Shown in pieces: positions 58,401-64,000 of a DNA stretch of 64,000 bases. How positions within the stretch are numbered: position 1 is the stretch's first letter; each line of letters opens with the position of its first letter. Location of the stretch: positions 727,001 to 791,000 of the forward strand of contig NZ_JAGKTL010000001.1 of the NCBI RefSeq assembly GCF_017908595.1, written 5' to 3'. The translations under genes were made by a program, and so were the position numbers. The notes under the pieces were generated by a model. That model saw nothing but the letters and a program-made list of their open reading frames with translations, ran no database searches and had not been told where the DNA came from. Source of the stretch: Rhodothermus bifroesti. Its GTDB lineage: Bacteria; Bacteroidota; Rhodothermia; Rhodothermales; Rhodothermaceae.

Positions 58401-58599
58401 CATAACGCCCGTCTGCTTGCGTAATGGTGCCGTACGTGCTACCGGTAGGTTCATGAATAGCCACCACGTTGGCTCCAGGTAGCGGATCGCCCCGCTCGTC
58501 GGTAACCGTTCCGGTTAAGGCAGCAGTGGTGACACCTTGGCCGTAGGCCACTACGGAAAGTCCTGCCCAAAGGAGCCAAAAGCTCAGTAAGCGTCGCAT
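55456..58599 (-). CDS. Oar-like TonB-dependent outer-membrane protein
   Basis: This 1047-aa outer-membrane protein has a signal peptide (LLSFWLLWAGLSVVAYGQ). A carboxypeptidase-regulatory-like Ig domain follows (LTGTVTDERGDPLPGANVVA ... YTVTVSFVGYQTRR), then a plug domain (LNSDRTGASTNIDAQTIERLPTI, NNIQIDGATLNDVFGL, IQEFNIDIAPFDVRYNGFTGGAINAITKSGSN) and a 22-strand barrel ending in WQLQLGVRYVF. The plug matches the Myxococcus Oar/Bacteroidota Oar-like group rather than SusC, and no SusD gene is adjacent. Oar-like proteins are implicated in export or adhesion of surface proteins. A TAGTTTTA box at 58652-58659 may be its promoter. Confidence 0.9.
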   Translation of the reverse strand: MRRLLSFWLLWAGLSVVAYGQGVTTAALTGTVTDERGDPLPGANVVAIHEPTGSTYGTITQADGRYALLNLRPGGPYTVTVSFVGYQTRRETDLMLPLGQARVLDFALAEATVQLEALEVVGVRSSVLNSDRTGASTNIDAQTIERLPTITRSLADFTRLTPQASGGFSLAGRNNRYNNIQIDGATLNDVFGLSGTGMPGGQADAQPISLDAIQEFNIDIAPFDVRYNGFTGGAINAITKSGSNRLSGSVRYLGRNQNFVGDLKTPAGETVPFGDFSEYTLVGNIGGPIQPNRAFFFVNAEYQRRKTPLDVGIVGSRAATIFNVTADSLNRIINLARTRYGYDPGSYDPLSNGTDNLKLLAKIDWNLAAGHRLTLRHNYVNANKDEGINRGAFSFDLSNRRWIFESVQHSSVLELKSTFGTNLFNEARLVYTRIRDKRTVQAEPFPQVSILVNGRYTVNLGIDRFSQANALDQDLWELTNNLTYFRGKHTFTLGTSNQIYRFSNLFIQDYYGAYEFNSIADFEAGRPSRYYFSYSLLNNPQPRAEFTAYQLGFYVQDQYQATPYLSVTLGLRVDVPLYPDKPLDNPAVPEAFPGYRTSTTASGNLLWSPRLGFNWDLSKGDRTTQLRGGTGIFSGRTPFVWISNQYSNTGVDFGRVDARNLPAGCFVPTPDPSAQPRPGTALGTTCGLAPITTTEVNLIEADFKFPQVWRTDLALDQRLPYGLIGTVEFLYSKTLNDVVFENLNIVRTGTAQGGRVLYGQPSFNGRTERKDPRFTNAILLKNTDKGYSTSLTLGVQRETQSEGLGGALFYTWNRAENVNNATSSRAISNWQFNEARDVNNPELATADFEVRHRILAHLSYRVRYQRRFATTVMLVYEGRSGSPFTWIYNGNANADTRRDNDPIYVPANANEIVFTADSPGGWNELNAFIESEPSLRKYRGQIVPRNSARTPWRNLLDLNVVQEIQTLRNQRLEITATLLNVLNLLNSDWGNVRYASFETVPLLDFQGYDAQGRAIVRFRPISDRDDLLVTDNLASRWQLQLGVRYVF

Positions 58600-58812
58600 A
58601 GGAAAACTTTAGGTTAGGTTCACAAGTGGGTTGCGTGGAAAGCACACGGGCTAAAACTACAGTGCCTGTCCCATTAAAGGTGTGAAGTATCGCGGCATTA
58701 CGGTTTGTTAAAATGCTTTTTGGCGAATGATGCTGTCTGCGGACTTGTATCCTTCGCGGAATCCGTGTAGCTTTTAGCAGTGTTCTTCGCGGCAGTTTTG
58801 CAGCTTCAAGCT

Positions 58813-61041
58813 ATGGGTTTGCCGTGTTGTCCTAGGTCTACTTTTTGGAAGCGCTTTTTAATTGGCGTTTTCTGTATAGGCTGTGTAGAAGTGGGGTGGG
58901 CCCAGGGATTTGAGGAAGCAGTGGTGAACATTGGCAACGTAGGGCTGACCATTACCAACGCCGGCTTTGTGGGCCGGGCTAACGTCCGCAATAACCCTGC
59001 AGGACCACCTTCGTTTGAATACCCCCTGGATTCCGGTGTAGAGCACTTGTTTGAAGCTGGCCTGTGGATTGGGGCAGTGCGTCGCGACGGTCTCATTACG
59101 GTGCGTACGGGAGCCATCACCTCTTCGGGCGGCTATCGCCCAGGGGCAGAAGGGTACGAGCTAGCTCCCTTGGAGCCCATCGTTGAGCGCTCTACGCTGC
59201 CTACCTCGCCGGTTTTTACCCGCATCGCTACGAGTCATCAGGATTTTCTGACGGCTTATACCGACACTGCACGTTTTCTTCCGGGCACCCGTATTCCGAT
59301 GCCAGATCCTGCTGGGCAGCTAGGGGTTAAGATCCTGCAAACCAGCTATGCCTGGAATTTCGCTTTTACCGAAAGCTTTGTCATCCTCAACTTTGACCTC
59401 ATCAACCTTAGCAATCAGCCTTGGGATAGCGTCTACGTAGGCCTCTTCCACGACTTGGTCGTGCGCAATGTTAACACGACCCAAGATCAAGGCAGCGCCT
59501 TTTTCAACAAGAATGGTGTAGGATTTATTGACACGCTGCATGCTACCTATGCCTTTAATGCGGGAGGGACAGAAGAATCCATTAATACCTATGGAGCCAT
59601 TGCCTTTTTAGGGGCGGAGTGGCGTGATCCGCGCAGTGGGCAGTACCGCTTCTTTCACCCGAACGTCGCTGAAGAATACGTGCGCGATGGCTACACGCCA
59701 CCCGTGGTTAATCCGCGCTGGTGGCTGTTCAGTGGGGGCACCGACGAGCGTTCGCGACCTACCGACGACCGCACACGTTACCAGCGCATGGGCACGCCCT
59801 ATCCTAACCCGGCAGACTATGGAGGATGTCGAGGGGTGCATGATTTGGCTTGCCAGGATCCAGCCTATCTTGAAGCGCTTAGGGTCTGGCGTGAAGAGCT
59901 GCGTACCGCCGGCCAACGGGCCCAAGGTAACTGGATTGGCCTGACCTCGGTTGGCCCCTTTGGGCAGGTACTGCCAGGAGATACGCTCCGGGTGACCTTT
60001 GCCTTTGTTGGAGCGCTTAAGCCGGAAGCCTATCAAGGGCTTGCAGCACGTCCTATCGACAACGACGAAAGCCGCCGCTTGCTTTACACCAACCTGTTCT
60101 GGGCTCGGCGTACCTATGCGGGAGAAGACCAGAACTATAACGGTCGCTTGGATCCTGGCGAAGACGTAAACGGCAACGGTCGCCTAGATCGGTATTTGAT
60201 TCCCGAGCCACCACCGGCGCCACGCGTGCGGGCAGAATTTACCACAGAACCTGATCCCCAGACTGGCCAATTGCACACCGGCGTAGTGCTCTACTGGGAT
60301 CGCAGTGCTGAGGCAGCGATCGATCCGGTCACGGGACGCCGCGACTTTGAAGGCTACCGCATCTATCGCTCCAACCCGGGCGACGACCTGCGTGGCAACT
60401 TGCTCGACCGTGCTGTCTTGATTGCGCAATATGACAAACCGGGCAATCGCATAGGCTTTAACACCGGCTTTGAAGCAATCCGGCTGCCGGAGCCCATCAC
60501 CTTCCCAGGGGATACCACCCAATATTGGTATCGCTTTGAAATGCCCAACCTGCGGGCGGGCTGGCAGTATCTGTTTATTGTAACTGCTTTCGACGAAGGC
60601 GACCCAGAAGCTGGCTTAGCCCCACTGGAGTCTTCTCGCGTCGCTAGCGCTTTGCGCCTCTTCCCAGGGACTACCCCCACCCCACGCGGTTCCGTAGGTG
60701 TTTATCCTAACCCTTATCGCGCTGGAGCAGCCTGGGACGGCGGGACCAGCCGCACCCGCAAGCTCTATTTCTACAACTTGCCCGCGCGTTGCGAAATCCG
60801 CATTTACACACTGGCTGGGGAAATTGTCAAAACCCTCTATCACGATGCGGCCACCTACCAGGGTGATATCCGCTGGTTTAATGACTTCAGTGCTCCCGGC
60901 CGGCAGCTTAGTGGGGGCGAGCACGCTTGGGATTTGCTTTCGGAAAACGGCCTTGAACTGGCTGCCGGACTTTATCTCTTCACCGTGAAGGACCTTGAAA
61001 CCGGCGAGGTCCAACGCGGAAAGTTCGTGATTCTCAAATAA
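58813..61041 (+). CDS. large secreted protein with EF-hand-like repeats and FlgD/T9SS-type tail
   Basis: The predicted 742-aa exported protein has a signal peptide (FLIGVFCIGCVEVGWAQ). The first 450 residues are beta-rich (VVNIGNVGLTITNAGFVGRAN; IGAVRRDGLITVRTGAI; FNAGGTEESINTYGAIAFLGAEWRDP) with no known enzyme motif. Near residues 436-456 lies a tandem Ca-binding pattern DQNYNGRLDPGE then DVNGNGRLD, like EF-hand/dockerin loops. The C-terminus is a FlgD-like/T9SS-type tail: VGVYPNPYRAGAAW, RKLYFYNLPARCEIRIYTLAGEIVKTL, HAWDLLSENGLELAAGLYLFTV. The start is ATG 58813; a GTG at 58780 lacks a reason. Related proteins are abundant in Rhodothermota; function is unknown. Confidence 0.75.
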   Translation: MGLPCCPRSTFWKRFLIGVFCIGCVEVGWAQGFEEAVVNIGNVGLTITNAGFVGRANVRNNPAGPPSFEYPLDSGVEHLFEAGLWIGAVRRDGLITVRTGAITSSGGYRPGAEGYELAPLEPIVERSTLPTSPVFTRIATSHQDFLTAYTDTARFLPGTRIPMPDPAGQLGVKILQTSYAWNFAFTESFVILNFDLINLSNQPWDSVYVGLFHDLVVRNVNTTQDQGSAFFNKNGVGFIDTLHATYAFNAGGTEESINTYGAIAFLGAEWRDPRSGQYRFFHPNVAEEYVRDGYTPPVVNPRWWLFSGGTDERSRPTDDRTRYQRMGTPYPNPADYGGCRGVHDLACQDPAYLEALRVWREELRTAGQRAQGNWIGLTSVGPFGQVLPGDTLRVTFAFVGALKPEAYQGLAARPIDNDESRRLLYTNLFWARRTYAGEDQNYNGRLDPGEDVNGNGRLDRYLIPEPPPAPRVRAEFTTEPDPQTGQLHTGVVLYWDRSAEAAIDPVTGRRDFEGYRIYRSNPGDDLRGNLLDRAVLIAQYDKPGNRIGFNTGFEAIRLPEPITFPGDTTQYWYRFEMPNLRAGWQYLFIVTAFDEGDPEAGLAPLESSRVASALRLFPGTTPTPRGSVGVYPNPYRAGAAWDGGTSRTRKLYFYNLPARCEIRIYTLAGEIVKTLYHDAATYQGDIRWFNDFSAPGRQLSGGEHAWDLLSENGLELAAGLYLFTVKDLETGEVQRGKFVILK

Positions 61042-61058
61042 CCAAACCTACTACTGCC

Positions 61059-63251
61059 ATGCGACGCATTGCTACCATACTGTGGGTACTGAGCCTCTTG
61101 CTGGCTATGCCTACAAAGGCTCAGATTAAAGAGGTGACGGTGCGCGAAATTAACCAGCTTCATCCAGATAGCCTAGCACTGCTCAAACAGCTGGGCACGT
61201 CGCTGACCGCCGCCCGCATTAACCAGCTCATCCGATCCCCCTTAACCGGCGATACCGTACGGTTTACAGCAGTTGTGATGAGTGACCCATTAAACTCCGG
61301 ACTCGCTGGGCTCACTTCAGATGGGGTTCCTGCGCGTCTGCACGTCTTTGTGCGCGACACCGCAGCGGTTTCCCAAGGCCCAGAGGGCATGACCATTCAA
61401 GTTGTCGACGGCGCTTACGAGACAACCGGACTAAAAAATCTGGCAAAAGGGGATGTAGCCACGTTTACAGCTGTGGTCACCTATTTCGATAATACAATTC
61501 AGATTGTTCCATTAAATATCGAATTTTTGGGATCTTATGCTAATCTAGGTCTGCCTGATTCGCTGCTTGATCCCGTGGTGGTTACGACAGCCGATCTCAA
61601 CATGAACGTGGCTGAGGGAAAGGTACAAGTGAACTGGGACAATTTCGCCCGGCTCAATAACCAGTACGTCCGGATTGAACAGGCCACAATGCTGCGCAGT
61701 ACGCTGGCGGATCAGGGACGGCCAAACTGGCTTTTTTCTTCGGATGGAGGACAGACGTTTGTGCAGGCCGACGACATTTCGCTGCGTTTCCGAAACGATC
61801 GCGCCAATTATCCTGCTGAATACAACAAACGTCCAACGAACAGTCCCTTCCAGCCCCCGCCCCCTGGTGCGCTCATCAATGTGCAAGGATTTGTTGTTTT
61901 CCGGGGGTACTTTGAGGCCTTTGACTTAGGGGCACTGCCCCCGGGCGCCATGTTGCGGCTGGCACCTTTTGAGGATAGTGATCTGGAATTGGTGGAATCA
62001 CCCCCAGTGATTTCCAGTGTGGGACGGCCTACCTCTGTCCCGGGTAACGAACCAGTAACGGTTACCATTGAAGTGGCTCCCGATCCCAACCGACAGCTTG
62101 CGCGCGTAGAGGTGCACTACTACACCAGCTCGAATCCCGATACCCAAGTGGTGCAGGCTACGGCTGCGGGGGGTAAGGCCATGGGCCCAGGTGTGCAGGC
62201 CGTCTACCAAGCGCAAATTCCTGCAGCGCCCGATGGTGACTTTGTAATCTACTGGGTCGAAGCCGAAGACAACACCGGTGCGCGCACGCGCTCGCCTAAT
62301 CAGAACTACCGTGTGCTTTATGGCGGTATTACACAGGTAGCTCATATTCAAGAGACCGCCACAGGTGGACCGGGTGGCAGTCCTTTTGCTGGGATCACGA
62401 CCAACATGGATTTGCACGTCGTCGTCCAAAGCCAGCCGTCGGTTTCAGGTTTGGTTGCTGTACAGGACGATCCTAACCTGGGACCGTGGTCAGGCATCTT
62501 ACTCAACCTGCCAAGCGGCGTGCGCGACACGCTCCAACGGGGCGACCGCTTGCATATCACGCGGGCAGAGATCCGCGAAAACTTTGATGTAACCGAACTG
62601 CGCAATGTGACCCTTACCCGTGAGGGCAGAGGCGACTTCTACGGCTATAAAACGGTCACCACCAACGCCATGCGGGACTTAGCCATTGCCGAAGCCCATG
62701 AAGGCATGCTCGTGCGCTTTGAGAATGTGACAATCATCAGTCCTGATGAAGGCTTTGGAGAATGGTCTTTCTCATCAGATGGCACGGCTGCAAACAAAGT
62801 CAAAGCCGATGATCGATCGAATGCGGTGGCTTCAGACTTTGCTGTAAACACGTTCCGCGCAGGTGACCAGGTGAGCTTTATTCAGGGCATCTGGTGGTAT
62901 TCGTTCGGCGAGTACAAGCTGGTGCCTGAAGATCCAGCTACCGACATCGGCACCATTACCGATGTAGAGCTACGGGAACATCTGCCAGCCACGTTTGGGC
63001 TCTTGCCAAACTACCCGAACCCATTTGCTGAGTTGACTACGCTGCGCTATGCGCTGCCCCAAACAGGGCCAGTACGACTTGAGGTGTTTGACCTGCTAGG
63101 GCGCCGAGTCGCTGTGCTCGTTGAAGGCGTGCAGCCAGCCGGTATCCATGAAATGAAGCTGGATGGCCGGAATCTCTCCAATGGGCTTTATGTCGTGCGC
63201 TTAACTACCGAATCCGGAACAGCCACGCGCACCATTGTGCGCATGAAGTAA
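61059..63251 (+). CDS. secreted multidomain protein with T9SS type A sorting tail
   Basis: This 730-aa exported protein has a signal peptide (IATILWVLSLLLAMPTKAQ). The first 300 residues hold two similar OB-like segments (DTVRFTAVVMSDPLNSGLAGL; LINVQGFVVFRGYFEAFD) and Ig-like strands with VISSVGRPTSVPGNEPVTVTIEV and YWVEAEDNTGARTRSPNQNY. A second OB-fold-like pattern lies near 455-590 (SGLVAVQDDPNLGPWSGILL ... LQRGDRLHITRAEIRENFDVTEL). The last 85 residues form a standard T9SS type A tail: LLPNYPNPFAELTTLRYALP, VRLEVFDLLGRRVAVL, LDGRNLSNGLYVVRL. It follows the previous gene by 17 bp; the two are likely co-transcribed. Role unknown. Confidence 0.8.
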   Translation: MRRIATILWVLSLLLAMPTKAQIKEVTVREINQLHPDSLALLKQLGTSLTAARINQLIRSPLTGDTVRFTAVVMSDPLNSGLAGLTSDGVPARLHVFVRDTAAVSQGPEGMTIQVVDGAYETTGLKNLAKGDVATFTAVVTYFDNTIQIVPLNIEFLGSYANLGLPDSLLDPVVVTTADLNMNVAEGKVQVNWDNFARLNNQYVRIEQATMLRSTLADQGRPNWLFSSDGGQTFVQADDISLRFRNDRANYPAEYNKRPTNSPFQPPPPGALINVQGFVVFRGYFEAFDLGALPPGAMLRLAPFEDSDLELVESPPVISSVGRPTSVPGNEPVTVTIEVAPDPNRQLARVEVHYYTSSNPDTQVVQATAAGGKAMGPGVQAVYQAQIPAAPDGDFVIYWVEAEDNTGARTRSPNQNYRVLYGGITQVAHIQETATGGPGGSPFAGITTNMDLHVVVQSQPSVSGLVAVQDDPNLGPWSGILLNLPSGVRDTLQRGDRLHITRAEIRENFDVTELRNVTLTREGRGDFYGYKTVTTNAMRDLAIAEAHEGMLVRFENVTIISPDEGFGEWSFSSDGTAANKVKADDRSNAVASDFAVNTFRAGDQVSFIQGIWWYSFGEYKLVPEDPATDIGTITDVELREHLPATFGLLPNYPNPFAELTTLRYALPQTGPVRLEVFDLLGRRVAVLVEGVQPAGIHEMKLDGRNLSNGLYVVRLTTESGTATRTIVRMK

Positions 63252-63261
63252 TCGGCCTATG

Positions 63262-63301
63262 TTGCGTGGGCGGCAGCCTTCTAGGCTTGCCGCCCACGCA
63301 A
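63262..63301. other. strong hairpin between the T9SS-tail gene and the lipoprotein gene
   Basis: TTGCGTGGGCGGCA (63262-63275) pairs perfectly with TGCCGCCCACGCAA (63288-63301), with an inner GCC/GGC pair, 11 bp after the stop codon. There is no T-run on the plus strand, so it is not a classic intrinsic terminator; mRNA 3'-end protection or attenuation between the two genes is possible. Confidence 0.6.
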
Positions 63302-63318
63302 ATGCAAAACCGCATCCC

Positions 63319-64000
63319 ATGCGCACGCTGCTAAAAATAGGCTTCCTAAGCGGATTGATGCTGGGCGGCTGCGATACCGGTTTTATGGGGACGCCCCTAC
63401 CGAACCAGCCTCCCGAGACGTACCTGAGCGTACGCGACAGCTCGCTGGTCGACAAGCTTCCCGAGCGCCTCGTCAGCACAGTGTATGTAGCTTGGACAGG
63501 CGACGACCCGGATGGCTATGTCGTGGCTTATGAGCTGCGTTATTACGCGCTGGGCTTAAGTCCCCCTGGCTGGATTCGGACTACGCGAAACGACACGCTA
63601 ATCGTACTGCCTATAGAAGCAGGGAGTCAGACCGCCGACGTGGTTTTCGAAGTGCGCGCGATTGACAATGAAGCTCTGGCCGATCCCACACCGGCGCGCA
63701 CGGTCTTCCCCATTCGCAACTCACCTCCTGAAATCCGTTTGGTGGGTTTTGAGCTGCCTCCAGATACCACGTTCCCGGTCTTTTCTTTTAGCTGGCAGGT
63801 TTCCGATCCCGACGGCGCTATAAACCTAGCCCGCATTGAGGTGAGCTTCAACGACTCGAGCCAGTTTGTTGCGTTGCCGCCCGAAGTTGACTTTGTGACG
63901 TTTGTGGGCAACGTTGACCGGGACGACCCCCTGCAGCTTGAGACCAGCGCTCGGGTATACACGGGGCGTGCATTCCGCTCTACAACCATCGAAGTGCCTG
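63319..64000 (+). CDS. lipoprotein with Ig-like domains (partial, C-terminus off the edge)
   Basis: The frame is open from ATG 63319 to the edge, 227 codons. The start MRTLLKIGFLSGLMLGGCD carries a lipobox LGGC. The mature part has Ig/FN3-like strands with a DDPDG turn (VYVAWTGDDPDGYVVAYELRYY) and, after PIRNSPPEIRLVG, a second domain with the same turn (SFSWQVSDPDGAINLARIEVSF). The two-domain layout and DPDG turns match the lipoprotein at 20719. It follows the T9SS-tail gene by 67 bp. Function is unknown. Confidence 0.78.
   Translation, partial: MRTLLKIGFLSGLMLGGCDTGFMGTPLPNQPPETYLSVRDSSLVDKLPERLVSTVYVAWTGDDPDGYVVAYELRYYALGLSPPGWIRTTRNDTLIVLPIEAGSQTADVVFEVRAIDNEALADPTPARTVFPIRNSPPEIRLVGFELPPDTTFPVFSFSWQVSDPDGAINLARIEVSFNDSSQFVALPPEVDFVTFVGNVDRDDPLQLETSARVYTGRAFRSTTIEVP

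Noticed and set aside
55456-58599. SusC of a SusCD glycan-uptake pair
   Set aside because: The plug sequence fits Oar-like proteins and no SusD-like lipoprotein gene is adjacent.
1-64000. CRISPR array, insertion sequence, prophage or integrase
   Set aside because: No regularly spaced repeats, transposase motifs, terminal repeats or phage genes were seen anywhere in the window.

Overview
The window reads as chromosomal DNA of a Rhodothermus-like member of the Rhodothermota/Bacteroidota assemblage. Support: exported proteins ending in type IX secretion (T9SS) tails or FlgD-like Ig domains, PorV/PorQ-like and Oar-like outer-membrane proteins, a bacillithiol glycosyltransferase (BshA), a DUF2795 gene, a DUF3822-rsmD-coaD cluster, many starts without Shine-Dalgarno sites, and tRNA genes without encoded CCA. 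The species is inferred, not proven. I saw no insertion sequence, prophage, integrase, CRISPR array or rRNA. Coding density is high, with ATGA couplings and tail-to-tail overlaps. Outside the tRNA segment no protein-free stretch exceeds 300 bases; the 280-base gap at 10821-11100 holds nothing I can support.

Left part (1-20.7 kb). A DUF2723 membrane protein (cut by the window edge) and a coupled minus-strand set, phosphoesterase-LptF/G-rsmI-rtcA, are followed by a glyoxalase II-like hydrolase and a bshA operon whose second gene looks like an unrecognised protein-kinase-like protein. Next come an outer-membrane barrel, a nuclease-like lipoprotein, a SleB-like hydrolase, a TolB-like propeller, vitamin B6 genes pdxB and pdxJ around era, and a plus-strand run of TM protein-DUF3822-rsmD-coaD, aspartate aminotransferase and a site-2 protease.

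Middle (20.7-46 kb). A tightly coupled trio (lipoprotein, secreted propeller with FlgD-like tail, PorV-like barrel) is followed by an S9 peptidase and a feoA-feoA-feoB iron operon with a perfect 17-bp palindrome just upstream. Then come recJ, a glycosyltransferase, an LpxH-like phosphoesterase and a minus-strand run DUF2795-TamA-like-cNMP sensor-rlmD-epimerase. An M23 peptidase precedes a three-gene group of hprK, an orphan moxR and a galactokinase homologue that has lost its catalytic motifs. fmt and fabF close the part.

Right part (46-64 kb). A macro-domain protein is coupled to a short Gfo/Idh-like protein. Then come cca, a stand-alone GatZ/KbaZ-like protein, small unknown genes, tRNA-Leu(GAG) and tRNA-Lys(TTT), a DUF2726 protein, a second S9 peptidase, an Oar-like TonB-dependent protein, and a second group of secreted T9SS-tail proteins with a lipoprotein that runs off the edge.

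Best candidates for something undescribed: the pseudo-galactokinase/MoxR/HprK group, the kinase-like partner of bshA, and the repeated lipoprotein plus T9SS-cargo modules.
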